NCBI GenBank assembly: GCA_964586025.1
Contig: CAZPGF010000003.1
Location: 12,591 to 76,590, forward strand
DNA from: JACKGW01 sp964586025
GTDB lineage: Bacteria; Planctomycetota; PLA2; JAEUHO01
DNA: 64,000 bases
Direction of reading: 5' to 3'
Below, one piece after another: positions 10,701 to 22,469 of this stretch. The translations under genes and the position numbers were made by a program. Positions within the stretch are counted from its first letter, which is position 1, and each line of letters opens with the position of its first letter. A model generated the notes under the pieces. The model saw only the letters and a program-made list of their open reading frames with translations. It was not told the origin of the DNA and did no database searches.

Positions 10701-11252
10701 CTCGCGGACGCCTTCGGCGCCCCGGTCCCGAACGCCGCCGCCGAGCGCGCGCGAACGCTCGTCGAGCGCTTCCTCGGATGTCCCTTCGGCGCGCGACTCG
10801 CTCGGGAACTGGCCGCGGGCTCCGACGTCCGTCGCGAGATGTCGTTCCACGTGCGCGTGCGCTTCCCCGACGGACGACGCGTCGGGCCGTTCGAGGGCCT
10901 GCTCGTCCGCGGCAGCGTGGACCTGTGGCTGCCGACGGAGCGCGGCGTGCTGCTCGTCGATCACAAGACGGTCGTCCGTTCGTTCGCGCAGCCGACGCCG
11001 GAGGCGGTCGCCACGCGGCACGCCGTCCAACTCCGGCTCTACGCGCTCGCCGCCGAACGGGTCGAGGGAGCGGACGTCGCCGGCGCAGGCCTCCTGTTGC
11101 TCGATCCGTCGTGGGGGCCGGAGCCGGTCTTCGCCACCGTGGACGTCGGTGGCGACGCCGCGCGCGAGACGCGCGAGCTCGTCGAGGCGTTCGCCCGCGC
11201 CGAGCTCGAACGTCGCCGACCCGCACGGTGGCGTGACCTGCTCGGGCCGTAG
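7779..11252 (+). CDS. addA: AddA-type UvrD/RecB helicase-nuclease
   Basis: AddA is the motor subunit that unwinds broken ends from 3' to 5' and carries the second nuclease. The 1157-residue product shows superfamily 1 motifs in order: AGAGSGKTRVLTARF (motif I, about residue 27), LVDEFQDTNSVQ (motif II, about 343), GDPKQSIYRFRRADV (III, about 372), LLMTVHAAKGLEFPVV and YVATTRAEERLLITG (V and VI). The C-terminus has the PD-(D/E)XK nuclease (GSVDLW, LLVDHKT, about 1044-1062). It overlaps addB by 4 nt. Its stop (TAG) is embedded in a TAGGAT box that may start the next transcript. Confidence 0.95.
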   Translation: MSTFALSSEQAVAVHHARGDAVVVAGAGSGKTRVLTARFVHLVRDRSIPIRSIAALTFTKRAAREMRERIAGTFEALGDTDALAEIERAEIATIHAWCASLLRRHAVAAGVDPGFRVLDEAGEAALLIADAAAAADARLAEDAAGRAAMRAIGRWLSPRPRADLIRLLRAVRGQAGNVAGLRWAHGPDVDPASVGAAVADASAAIASIDVEPVVRRVVERRLEGIARALDDPTPEGRAFALLDEAGALRDLSVSRRAPWTKARTALLHAIDALAACDLDRVGETHLLPALREVLGAYDDAYAEAKRDRGVLDFDDLERGALEFLMRLEREQRPLEGAPRVVLVDEFQDTNSVQARLLAHLRRQGAEQMVVGDPKQSIYRFRRADVRVLLGERKRVGPASEILLATSYRAAPELVAVVNGLNERLFAGGAAGVAYEPLRAGGRFAPPASPGEPPVEILFVTCPGRPIDEGTRVEARAVAGWIRALVDARIPRRKADVDGPFGFGDIAILVRSRKRLAVFERALLEAGVPHRAVGGRGWHQAEEIADLRDALRVIHDPEDRHAVAAFLSGPIVRASDDAIVACFEPDRVESPWDLWCANASDDADRRVATVVARLRDEAVLGSLTAVVEGVLDDLGLFAATLAGPDGIRRAANLRKALPIARALEEAGRRGLGDLLRQLARLDQEGADEGDAPLGGVADDTVLLMTVHAAKGLEFPVVILADVGRGVSSGNSGAIAFDPEHGVATKLRSPLLGVAYPSAGYAVAGERERIADDHEARRLLYVATTRAEERLLITGALAGVQKNGQPKGMKGWGRDLLTAVGVSPETAVTIVPCGEGADASVRVAIVDAADVREVARPTPTDAAMDTDEVSVLLDEVRRDPAPLGTTRFVVSVTELVTFADSPARWYEQVALGMAGHDARRLELDDEEPRDVRDDDEAFARDPRDRHAAAIGNAVHAYIERFTGPDRSLDRDLLDEVLADAFGAPVPNAAAERARTLVERFLGCPFGARLARELAAGSDVRREMSFHVRVRFPDGRRVGPFEGLLVRGSVDLWLPTERGVLLVDHKTVVRSFAQPTPEAVATRHAVQLRLYALAAERVEGADVAGAGLLLLDPSWGPEPVFATVDVGGDAARETRELVEAFARAELERRRPARWRDLLGP

Positions 11253-11255
11253 GAT
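11250..11255 (+). promoter_or_regulatory. Putative -10 box for a near-leaderless SDR gene
   Basis: TAGGAT lies 9 nt before the ATG at 11265 and overlaps the addA stop codon. It is one of many TANNNT boxes placed 6-10 nt before starts in this window. No -35 is obvious. It is a prediction from position and sequence only. Confidence 0.45.
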
Positions 11256-11264
11256 GCGCCCCTC

Positions 11265-12077
11265 ATGGCGCGAATCCGTACGTGGTCGGGTTGGGGCGTA
11301 CTCGTCACCGGAGCGAGTTCCGGGATCGGGGCCGCGATCGCGCGACGGCTCGCGAGGGAGGGCGCGCGGCTGGTGCTCACGGCGCGCCGCGAGGACCGCC
11401 TCGCGGCGCTCGCAACGGAACTCAAGGAGCGCGGCGCGTCGGAGGTCCACCTCGTTCCCGAAGACCTCGGGGCGGAGGGAGGCGCGCGGCGCGTGGCCGA
11501 GACCGCGACGGAGCGGCTCCGGGGCGTCGAGTTCCTCGTGAACAATGCCGGCTTTGCCGTGCCGGGACCTCTCGTCGCGGCGTCGTGGGAGCGTCTCGAC
11601 GCGATGCTGCGGGTCAACGTCGAGGCGGCACTCGAACTCCAGCGCCGACTGCTTCCGCCGATGCTCGCGGCGCGCCGTGGCGCGATCCTCAACGTGGCGA
11701 GTCTCGCGGGCTTCCAGGCGTCGCCGTTCCAGGCGGTTTACGGCGCGTCGAAGGCCTTCCTCCTGAACCTCTCCTGCGGAATCCATCAGGAGATGAGGGG
11801 ACGCGGCGTCCATGTGACGGCCCTCTGTCCCGGCGTCACCGACACGGAGTTCTTCGAAGCCGCGGGCTATCCGGAGCGAACCGGGTTCATGCGTCGGGCG
11901 ATGGACGCCGATCGCGTGGCGCGCGCCGGTCTGCGAGCCGTCGCCAGGGGACGGATGCAGGTGGTTCCCGGCGCCATGAATCGAGCGGTGGTGCAGGTGC
12001 AGCGGTTCCTGCCGCGGACCTGGGTCGCCGCCGCGGCCCGCCGTGTCCTCGGCGCGCGCCCCCGACCGACCCGTTGA
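11265..12077 (+). CDS. Short-chain dehydrogenase/reductase
   Basis: A classical SDR of 270 residues that should use NAD(P)(H) to oxidise or reduce a hydroxyl/keto substrate. The Rossmann glycine motif TGASSGIG is at residues 15-22, NNAGFAVPG follows, the catalytic Ser is in LNVASLAGF and the catalytic Tyr/Lys pair is in VYGASKAF (about residue 157). The C-terminal region with LCPGVTDTEFF resembles the DltE/YqjQ-like SDRs, but the substrate cannot be named. There is no Shine-Dalgarno sequence; a TAGGAT box 9 nt upstream suggests its own short-leader transcript. It follows addA closely without functional relation. Confidence 0.88.
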   Translation: MARIRTWSGWGVLVTGASSGIGAAIARRLAREGARLVLTARREDRLAALATELKERGASEVHLVPEDLGAEGGARRVAETATERLRGVEFLVNNAGFAVPGPLVAASWERLDAMLRVNVEAALELQRRLLPPMLAARRGAILNVASLAGFQASPFQAVYGASKAFLLNLSCGIHQEMRGRGVHVTALCPGVTDTEFFEAAGYPERTGFMRRAMDADRVARAGLRAVARGRMQVVPGAMNRAVVQVQRFLPRTWVAAAARRVLGARPRPTR

Positions 12078-12232
12078 CCGGCGCGAGTCGGATTCGGCCC
12101 GCGTCCACCGCCGCGGCGCCGGATCGGACGGGCCGCAGGAAGGGTCAGGCGTGCTACCTTCACCCGGCGTTCGGACGGGTCGGGAGCCCGTCCGACGGGC
12201 CTCTCGCCGGGAGCGGGGGCGCGGAGGGAACC

Positions 12233-13543
12233 GTGACGATCAGGCGTCTTGCGTTCGACGTGGTGTTCTGCGCGGCCCTCGGCCTCGCCGCGGCGATCCC
12301 GGGCGGATTCGGCGCGAGCGCCGCGTTCGCGGGCGACGACCTGCCGCCGGCGACGGCCGCGGTGATCGAGGCGAACGCCGGCAGCGACCCGGCCTGCGAC
12401 GAGTGTCGCATCGAGACCCGCTGCGAGCCGATCTACGAGACGGTCAAGGTGCCGATCTACGGCACGCGATCCGTGGCATGTACCCGCGAGGTCGAGGTGC
12501 CGGTCTACGCGACGATCGAAGTGCCCCGCTACGAGGAGCGCCGTGTCCCGGTGTTCGAGCGTCGCGAGGTGCCCCTCGTCGGCAAGCGCACGTACCCGGT
12601 CTACGAGGAGCGCCGAACGCCGATCGTCCACGTGGCACAGGCGCCGTGTCTGGAGTGCCGCGAGGTCCCGACCTTCGAGACGCGCTGGGTGCGCGACACG
12701 CAGCGGGAACTCGTGCCGGTCTACGAGAAGCGCAAGGTGCCCGCCTACGGGCTGCGCGATGTCCCCGACGAGCAGGTCGTCCTCCGCTCCACGTGGGGGA
12801 CGATCGACGTGCCCGTCCGTCGGCGCGAACTCGAGCCCGTGACCGAGTGCGTCGAGGTGCCCGTGACCGTTCACCGCGTGACGACGGACGTCCACGTCGG
12901 CTGCGACGAGTGCGGCTGTCCGACCTGCGAGGCGCAGCCGCCGAAGGCGGGTTCGGTCACGGTCGGGACGCGCACCGAGAAGCGCGTCGTCGACGTGCGG
13001 GCGGTCCCCGGGGAGATCTGCGGCACGCGGAAGGTGCCCGTGCGGACCGGCGAGGAGCGCACGACCGAGGTCGTCGGGACGAAGAAGGAGTGGGGCACGA
13101 TCGGCTGCCGCGAGGAGACCGTCGTCTCGTGCTACCGGATCGAGGAGAGCCCCGGTGATTACCGTCCGGAGCGCGTCCGGACCGGAACCCGCTGCGAACT
13201 CCACGTGAAGGGCACCCAACTCGGCGCGCCGCGCGTCGTCGGCCACACCACGCACAAGGAGGCCGTGGGCACCGCGTGCGAGCCGGTGCCGTCCGGGTCG
13301 ACGGTGAAGAGCGTGTTCGTCGGTTGGCGCGTCGAGAAGGTCTACGCGGGCTCCGAGATGCGCGAGGTGCAGATCGGCACCCGCCGGGTCACCGTCTGCG
13401 ACGGTCACCGCGAGGAGCGCGTCCAGATCGGCGAGAAGGAGGAGGTCCGCTTCGTCGGCACGCGCAAGATCGAGGACCATGTCGGGCCCGCCCCGAAGCC
13501 CGCCTGCGGGTGCAAGGACGGTCCCGCGCGCGCGTCGAAGTGA
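12233..13543 (+). CDS. Exported VP-x-Y repeat protein, Cys-containing (paralogue 1)
   Basis: Not recognised as a named family. The 436-residue product starts at GTG with GGAGGG 5-6 nt upstream. Residues 5-38 form a signal peptide ending AAFAGDD. The mature protein is a chain of short beta-like repeats of the form V-P-(V/I)-(Y/F)-x-x-R-x-V, for example REVEVPVYATIEVPRYEE and RRVPVFERREVPLVG. Two cysteine clusters (CDECRIETRC early, CDECGCPTC mid-protein) could form disulfides or bind metal. The C-terminal part changes to GTR-x-E-x-V-x-x-G repeats. It is followed after 28 nt by a clear paralogue (13572), so the pair probably arose by tandem duplication. A surface fibre or coat role is a guess only. 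TACCTT at 12155-12160 is a possible -10 box. Confidence 0.7.
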   Translation: MTIRRLAFDVVFCAALGLAAAIPGGFGASAAFAGDDLPPATAAVIEANAGSDPACDECRIETRCEPIYETVKVPIYGTRSVACTREVEVPVYATIEVPRYEERRVPVFERREVPLVGKRTYPVYEERRTPIVHVAQAPCLECREVPTFETRWVRDTQRELVPVYEKRKVPAYGLRDVPDEQVVLRSTWGTIDVPVRRRELEPVTECVEVPVTVHRVTTDVHVGCDECGCPTCEAQPPKAGSVTVGTRTEKRVVDVRAVPGEICGTRKVPVRTGEERTTEVVGTKKEWGTIGCREETVVSCYRIEESPGDYRPERVRTGTRCELHVKGTQLGAPRVVGHTTHKEAVGTACEPVPSGSTVKSVFVGWRVEKVYAGSEMREVQIGTRRVTVCDGHREERVQIGEKEEVRFVGTRKIEDHVGPAPKPACGCKDGPARASK

Positions 13544-13571
13544 CCCGTCGCCGGGTTCGAGGAGGTCGCCC

Positions 13572-14669
13572 ATGCGTCGTCTGACGTCCGTTGCCCTCGG
13601 CGCCCTCGTCGCGTGGGGCGCCGCGGCCCACGGCGACGAGCCGGGTGCTCGCAGCGCTGCGCCCTACGTCGCCTCGTTGCCGCCGGTCTGCGGATGCACG
13701 ACCCGCCGCGAGCACGTCCCCGCCGAGAAGGTCGGGCGGTTCGAGGTGCGTCACTTCACGCGGATCAATCCGACCTACGTCACCCGCCGACGCCCCCAGC
13801 TGCGCACCGAGTCGGTGCCGGTCTGGGGGACCAAGGACGTGCCGGTCTTCGAGGTGCGTCGCACGCCCCGCTACGAGGACGTCGAGATCACCGTGTACGG
13901 CTGGCGGGAGGTTCCCAACGTCATCGAGCGCAAGCGCGAGGTCTGGGAAACGGTCGAACGTCCGCGCCTGGTGACTCGGGAGGTCCCCGCCGAGCGGCTC
14001 GTGATCGATCCGGTCTATGCGAACGGCGAAGAACCGATCGAGCGCACCGTGCGCACGCCACGGGTCGAGTGCCAGACGGATCCGACGACCGGGCGCACCT
14101 GCCGCGTCGTCACCGGTCACGACGAGAAGGTCGTCAACGAGGGCACGCGTCGGTTCACGACGCTCACCGGGTATCGCTCGGAGGTCCGGCCGCACGGGAT
14201 CCGGCTCGAATGGGCCGAAGAGGGCGTGCGCACCGAGCAGGTGTTCAAGGGCGTCGAGGTCGAGCGCATCGTGCAGGGAACGCGCCGCGAGCGTGTCGCG
14301 ATCGGTTCACGCACCGAGCGGCGCCACGTCGGGTTCGACGAGGTGCGGATCCCCTGCGGCACGCGCCGGGAACGGGTCAAGGTGGGAACCCGCGACGTGA
14401 CGCGCTGCGTGGGATGGCTCGAGGACCGCGAGCGGGTGGGATTCGAGGAAGAGGAGGTCCCGTACACCTGGGAGTGCGTCGAGGAGTCCTGCGGTCCGTC
14501 CGGCACGCGCCCGGTCCGCGAACCGATCGCGCTTCCCGGTGTGTCCGTGACGGTCGTTCCCGACGGTTCGATCGGGCACGTGCTGCTGCCTGGGACGACG
14601 ACGATGATGGGCGAGCGCGAGTTCGCGGCCGAACGCGCGCGTCGCGCCGCTCTCACGGCGCCGCGCTGA
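13572..14669 (+). CDS. Exported VP-x-Y repeat protein (paralogue 2)
   Basis: A 365-residue paralogue of the preceding gene, starting at ATG with AGGAGG close upstream. It has a signal peptide (residues 1-20, ending AHGDE), then VCGC and a repeat region (SVPVWGTKDVPVFEVRRTP), then a long run of GTRRERVAIG, GTRRERVKVG and similar units, and a cysteine-bearing end (YTWECVEESCG). Compared with its partner it is shorter and has fewer VP-x-Y units but shares the GTR-type C-terminal repeats. Its 3' end overlaps the convergent exonuclease gene by 17 bp. Both genes are presumably co-transcribed. The function is unknown; the even repeats and export suggest a structural envelope protein. Confidence 0.7.
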   Translation: MRRLTSVALGALVAWGAAAHGDEPGARSAAPYVASLPPVCGCTTRREHVPAEKVGRFEVRHFTRINPTYVTRRRPQLRTESVPVWGTKDVPVFEVRRTPRYEDVEITVYGWREVPNVIERKREVWETVERPRLVTREVPAERLVIDPVYANGEEPIERTVRTPRVECQTDPTTGRTCRVVTGHDEKVVNEGTRRFTTLTGYRSEVRPHGIRLEWAEEGVRTEQVFKGVEVERIVQGTRRERVAIGSRTERRHVGFDEVRIPCGTRRERVKVGTRDVTRCVGWLEDRERVGFEEEEVPYTWECVEESCGPSGTRPVREPIALPGVSVTVVPDGSIGHVLLPGTTTMMGEREFAAERARRAALTAPR

Positions 14670-15447
14670 CCTTCGGGTCGAACGCGACCGCGATCGGACA
14701 GTGGTCCGACCCGACGACGTTCGGTTGGTGCCACGCGCCGACGAGGTGATTGGCCGCCGCCGCCGTCGCGAGCGCGAGGTCGATGCGCCAGCCGATGTTC
14801 TTCTCGCGAACGCCGAATCGCTGGGACCACCACGTGTAGTGTCCGCCCCCCGACTCGAAGCGGCGGAAGGCGTCCACCCATCCGTTCCGGAACCAGACGT
14901 CGAGCGCCTCGCGCTCGACCGGGGTGAACCCGCTCGTGCCTACATTCGCCTTCGGCCGCGCGAGATCGATCTCGCGATGCGCCGTGTTGAAGTCGCCGGT
15001 GACGACGACGCGCCCTCCGTCGCGCGCGATCCGATCGCCGAGATCGCGGACCGCCGCCGTGAACTCCAACTTGTACGGGATGCGCGACAGGTCGCGATCC
15101 TTCCCGTTGCCGTTCGGGAAGTAGGCCGAGAACACGGAGAAGCGTCCGAACCGCGCACCGACGAGGCGTCCTTCGACATCGAACCGCTCGTCGCCAAGCC
15201 CGTCGATCCACGCGTCCGGAGGGCGGCGTGAGAGCAGGGCGACGCCGCTGTAGCCGGCGCGCGCCGCGGGGCGCACCCGCACCTGCCAGCCGTCGAGCGC
15301 GTCGCCGAGGGCCGCACGCATCTGCTCCTCGGTCGCGCGAACCTCCTGCAGCGCCACGACGTCCGCTTCGGACTCGCGCAACCAGGCGAGGAGTCCCTTC
15401 GCCGCGGCCGAGCGGATCCCGTTGACGTTCCATGAAGCGACGCGCAT
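14653..15447 (-). CDS. xth: Exodeoxyribonuclease III
   Basis: A 264-residue AP endonuclease/3'-5' exonuclease of the EEP fold used in base-excision repair. It begins MRVASWNVNGIRSA, and the catalytic elements follow in order: VVALQEVRA (Glu for Mg), PNGNGKDRDLSRIPYKLEF, VVTGDFNTAHREIDLA (Asp/Asn), IGWRIDLALA and VGSDHCPIAV (Asp-His pair). The start at 15447 matches the family; an in-frame ATG 9 nt earlier (15456) with a G-rich stretch 4 nt upstream is possible. It is divergent from proS with about 40 bp between. Identification is secure. Confidence 0.93.
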   Translation of the reverse strand: MRVASWNVNGIRSAAAKGLLAWLRESEADVVALQEVRATEEQMRAALGDALDGWQVRVRPAARAGYSGVALLSRRPPDAWIDGLGDERFDVEGRLVGARFGRFSVFSAYFPNGNGKDRDLSRIPYKLEFTAAVRDLGDRIARDGGRVVVTGDFNTAHREIDLARPKANVGTSGFTPVEREALDVWFRNGWVDAFRRFESGGGHYTWWSQRFGVREKNIGWRIDLALATAAAANHLVGAWHQPNVVGSDHCPIAVAFDPKVSAAP

Positions 15448-15481
15448 CGCGGCCATCGTGCCCCGAGACGGACCGGCCGGG

Positions 15482-15487
15482 TAGCAT
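15482..15487 (+). promoter_or_regulatory. Putative -10 box, leaderless proS
   Basis: TAGCAT lies 8 nt before the proS ATG; no Shine-Dalgarno sequence is present between them, so transcription would begin at or just before the start codon. Confidence 0.5.
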
Positions 15488-15495
15488 CCCGCGCC

Positions 15496-17244
<1,749 letters not shown>

Positions 17245-17248
17245 ACCC

Positions 17249-18415
17249 TCACGGCTCGACCTGGCCGACGGCGCGGAGGCGTCCGATCGCCGCGGCGACG
17301 AGATGCGCCGCCTCGGCGAGGTCACCCGCCGTCGTCGTCGGACCGAGCGTGAAGCGGACGACGGTGGAGGCGCGCGAGCGCTCGAAGCCCAACGCCGCGA
17401 GCACATGGCTCGCCTCGAGCGCAGCGCTCGAGCAGGCCGAGCCCGTGGCGAACGCCACGCCCGGCGCGCCGACGAGCAGGCTCTCGCCCTCGACGCCGGC
17501 GACCGCGATCGAGAGGTGGTTCGGCAGGCGCTCGACGGGATGTCCGACGAGTTCGATGCCCGAAACCTCGGCGCGGAGTCGATCGAAGAAGGCGTCGCGG
17601 CGGGCTCGCACCGCGTCGCCCGGGTCGCCTTGCGACCGCAGGGCCGCGCAGGCCGCGCCGAGGCCGACCGCGCCGAGGACGTTCGGAACCCCCGCGCGCC
17701 GGCCGCCTTCCTCGGCGCCGCCGAGCAGGCGAGGCTTGATGCGGACCCTCGGCCGTCGTCTCCGGACGATCAACGCGCCGACCCCCGATGGGGCGCCGAG
17801 CGTCTCGGCGGAAAGGGAGAGGAGGTCGATCGGCGCCGCGTTCCATTCGAAGCGGGTCCAGGGCGCGGCGGCGACCGCGTCGGCGTGGAACGCGATGCCC
17901 CGCTCGCGACAGACGGCGCCCAGCGCCCCGAGATCCTGCGTCGTCCCGATCTCGGCGTTCGCGGCCTGGATCGAGACGAGCACGGTGTCGTCGCGCAACG
18001 CCGCCGCGAGCGCGTCGGCGCCGACGCGCCCGGTCGCGTCGACCGAAAGACGGGTCACGAGGACCCCGCGTCGTTCCAGCCAAGCGATCGCGTCGAGCAC
18101 CGCGCGCCCTTCGATCGCCGACACGACGATGTGGCGCGGCGCGCCCTCGAGCGCCTCGGCGACCCCCAGGATGGCGAGGTTGTCGGCCTCCGCCCCTCCC
18201 GAGGTGAACACGACCTCGGCCGGCTCCGCGCCGACCCAATCGGCGACCTGGGCCCGCGCGAACTCGATCGCCGCCTCGGCCGCCCACCCGATGCGATGCC
18301 CTCGCGCGCCGGGATGGCCGAACCGGTCCGTCGCCCACGGCGCGATCGCTTCGACGACCTCGGGCCGGAGCGGCGAGGCGCTGGCGTGGTCGAGGTAGAT
18401 CGGGGTCGTCTTCAC
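17249..18415 (-). CDS. Cysteine desulfurase homologue lacking the PLP lysine
   Basis: A full-length (388-residue) member of the NifS/IscS aminotransferase-fold family, alignable from YLDHASASPL to the C-terminus. Normal enzymes use PLP to strip sulfur from cysteine. Here the PLP site is dismantled. The conserved S-x-H-K is SAET (residues 202-205), so the Schiff-base lysine is Thr205. The stacking His of SAIEH is Gly103, the Gln of DAVQ is Ala182, the phosphate-binding Thr of the GAT/GGT loop is Ala75, and ANNE reads ANAE. The catalytic cysteine loop is intact (ATGSACSS, Cys328), as are the PLP Asp179 and the GRRAG stretch. There is no frameshift or stop. It may be a scaffold or regulator, or have gained another chemistry. 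It lies 13 nt downstream of trxB on the same strand. Confidence 0.85.
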   Translation of the reverse strand: MKTTPIYLDHASASPLRPEVVEAIAPWATDRFGHPGARGHRIGWAAEAAIEFARAQVADWVGAEPAEVVFTSGGAEADNLAILGVAEALEGAPRHIVVSAIEGRAVLDAIAWLERRGVLVTRLSVDATGRVGADALAAALRDDTVLVSIQAANAEIGTTQDLGALGAVCRERGIAFHADAVAAAPWTRFEWNAAPIDLLSLSAETLGAPSGVGALIVRRRRPRVRIKPRLLGGAEEGGRRAGVPNVLGAVGLGAACAALRSQGDPGDAVRARRDAFFDRLRAEVSGIELVGHPVERLPNHLSIAVAGVEGESLLVGAPGVAFATGSACSSAALEASHVLAALGFERSRASTVVRFTLGPTTTAGDLAEAAHLVAAAIGRLRAVGQVEP

Positions 18416-18428
18416 GACCGCGATCCGA

Positions 18429-19400
18429 TCAGTGGATCCCCGCCGCGGCGAGCCACCGCTCGGCGTCGAGGGCGCCCATGCAACCGGATCCGGCCGCCGT
18501 GATCGCCTGGCGATAGACCTTGTCCGCGACGTCCCCGACCGCGAACACGCCGGGGATGTTCGTCTTCGTCGTGCCGGGCTCGGCCGGGACGATGTACCCC
18601 GTCTCGTCGGTCGTGATCTGGCCGCCGAGGAACCCGGTGTTGGGCTGGTGGCCGATCGCGATGAACAGCCCCTTCACGTCGAGGCGGCTCGACGCCCCCG
18701 TTCGGACGTCCTTCAGTTCGATCCCGTCGATCACCTTGTCGCCGTACACCTCGGTGACGACGCTGTTCCATGCGACCTCGACCTTCGGGTTCTTCAGCAC
18801 GCGCTCCTGCATGATGCGCGAAGCGCGGAACTCGTCGCGCCGGTGGATGAGGGTGACCTTGCCGGCGTACTTCGTCAGGTAGTCGGTCTCTTCCATGGCG
18901 GTGTCCCCGCCACCGACCACCGCGAGATGCTGCCCGCGGAACACGGGCAGTGCCCCGTCGCAGACCGCGCAGGCGCTGACGCCGCCTCCGCTCGACGCGA
19001 GGCGCTTCTCGTTCGCGAGGCCGAGCCAACGTGCCTTCGCGCCGGTCGCGATGATCACCGCGTGGGCGCGCACCGTGCCGCTCTCGCCGCTCACCAGTTC
19101 GAACGGCCGCTTGCCGAAGTCGCAGCGCACGATGTCGTCGGTGACGATGCGCGTCTCGAAGCGCTCCGCCTGGGCGCGGAGATCGGCCATCATCTGCTGG
19201 CCCGTGACACCGTGGGGGTAGCCCGGAAAGTTCTCGACCTCCGTCGTGAACATCAACTGCCCGCCGGGAATCATCTCCTGCGTCGGGAATCCCTCGAAGA
19301 CGAGGGGCTGGAGGTTCGCGCGGGCTGCGTAGATCGCCGCGGTCCACCCGGCGGGGCCCGACCCGATGATCACCACCTTCTCGACGCCGTCCTCGCCCAT
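18429..19400 (-). CDS. trxB: Thioredoxin-disulfide reductase
   Basis: An FAD/NADPH enzyme that reduces thioredoxin; 323 residues, the normal size. The FAD motif GSGPAGWTAAIYAARANL starts at residue 13, the redox pair is Cys144-x-x-Cys147 in ACAVCDGA, the NADPH motif is VVGGGDTAMEE, and the final FAD motif is GVFAVGDVADKVYRQA. The ATG at 19400 was chosen because GGAGG lies 4-5 nt upstream and homology begins at residue 8. TATCCT on the minus strand at 19443-19448 is a likely -10 box. The stop is 13 nt from the desulfurase homologue, so the two may share a message. Confidence 0.95.
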   Translation of the reverse strand: MGEDGVEKVVIIGSGPAGWTAAIYAARANLQPLVFEGFPTQEMIPGGQLMFTTEVENFPGYPHGVTGQQMMADLRAQAERFETRIVTDDIVRCDFGKRPFELVSGESGTVRAHAVIIATGAKARWLGLANEKRLASSGGGVSACAVCDGALPVFRGQHLAVVGGGDTAMEETDYLTKYAGKVTLIHRRDEFRASRIMQERVLKNPKVEVAWNSVVTEVYGDKVIDGIELKDVRTGASSRLDVKGLFIAIGHQPNTGFLGGQITTDETGYIVPAEPGTTKTNIPGVFAVGDVADKVYRQAITAAGSGCMGALDAERWLAAAGIH

Positions 19401-19509
19401 GACACCTCCGAACGGGCGCGACGGGCGCCCTGCATCGCGCGGAGGATACGGGGCGACCTCGCTCCTGGCGCGCGCGTCGGGACGGCTTGCCGGGGGATCG
19501 CCCGGGCAC

Positions 19510-19600
19510 GCGTTCGAAGGGCTCGTCCCTGCGGACGTGCGGCCTCGCCGATCGGGGACGCTCCGGCCGCCGTGTCGGGATCGAACGGATGCCCGCCGGC
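19510..19600 (+). repeat. Dispersed repeat copy C (partial, diverged)
   Basis: This stretch matches the first half of repeat copy B (51252-51432) in the same orientation. Shared blocks include GACGTGCGGC, GATCGGGG and GGCCGCCGTGTCGGG. Identity is about 75-80% by eye over roughly 90 bp. It sits in the gap between folP and trxB, ending next to the folP stop. Confidence 0.65.
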
Positions 19601-19608
19601 GCGAACGC

Positions 19609-20418
19609 TCAGGCGCGTCGGCGGATGGCGTCCAGCACGTCGAGCAACTGCCGGGTCGCGCGCACGTCGTGGACACGCACCGCGTCGATCCCCGCGTCGA
19701 ACGCGCGTGCGACCGCGGCGAGCGAGCCGGCGACCCGCCGCTCCGGAACGGACTCGCCGGTAAGTTCGCCGAGAAAGCGCTTGCGCGACGCGCCGACGAG
19801 CACCGGCCCGGTCGCCGCGAACCGCTCGAGATGGGCGAGAAGGTCCAGGTTGTGCGCGGTCGTCTTGCCGAAGCCGATGCCCGGGTCGATCCAGATCCGC
19901 TCGACCCCCGCCTCCCGCGCTCGCGCGGCCCGCTCCGTCAGGAACGCGAGCACCTCAGCGACGACGTCCTCGTAGGTCGGCGCGTCCTGCATCGTGCGCG
20001 GCTCGCCGCGCATGTGCATCAGTACGAGCCCCGCTCCGGCGCGCGCGGCCGTCGCCACGAGTTCCGGGCTCCGACCGCCGCCGACGTCGTTGACGATGTC
20101 CGCGCCGGCGGCGAGCGCGGCCCGCGCGACCTCGGCGTGTCGCGTGTCGATGCTGATCGCGCCCGTGTCGCCGCCCTCGCGCAGCGCGCGGATCACCGGG
20201 ACGACGCGGGCGATCTCGTCGTCGAGGGAGACCGGATGGGACCCCGGTCGTGTGCTCTCACCGCCGATGTCGAGGACCGCGGCCCCCTCCGCCCGCAGCC
20301 GGCGCGCATGGGCGACGGCGACGTCGCGCTCGAGGAAGCGACCACCGTCGCTGAACGAGTCCGGGGTCACGTTGACGATGCCCCAGACCGCGACGGCGGC
20401 CCGATCCGCATCGCGCAT
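19609..20418 (-). CDS. folP: Dihydropteroate synthase
   Basis: Joins 6-hydroxymethyl-7,8-dihydropterin pyrophosphate to p-aminobenzoate in folate synthesis; the sulfonamide target. The 269-residue TIM barrel shows all signatures: GIVNVTPDSFSDGG, LDIGGESTRPGS, SIDTRHAEVARAALAAG, IVNDVGGG, LMHMRG, IDPGIGFGKT, LVGASRKRFLG and RVHDV. The ATG lies one base after the ftsH stop (TGA-G-ATG), indicating translational coupling with ftsH. A diverged repeat copy lies just downstream. Confidence 0.95.
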   Translation of the reverse strand: MRDADRAAVAVWGIVNVTPDSFSDGGRFLERDVAVAHARRLRAEGAAVLDIGGESTRPGSHPVSLDDEIARVVPVIRALREGGDTGAISIDTRHAEVARAALAAGADIVNDVGGGRSPELVATAARAGAGLVLMHMRGEPRTMQDAPTYEDVVAEVLAFLTERAARAREAGVERIWIDPGIGFGKTTAHNLDLLAHLERFAATGPVLVGASRKRFLGELTGESVPERRVAGSLAAVARAFDAGIDAVRVHDVRATRQLLDVLDAIRRRA

Positions 20419-20419
20419 C

Positions 20420-22459
<2,040 letters not shown>

Positions 22460-22469
22460 GGAAGGGCGC

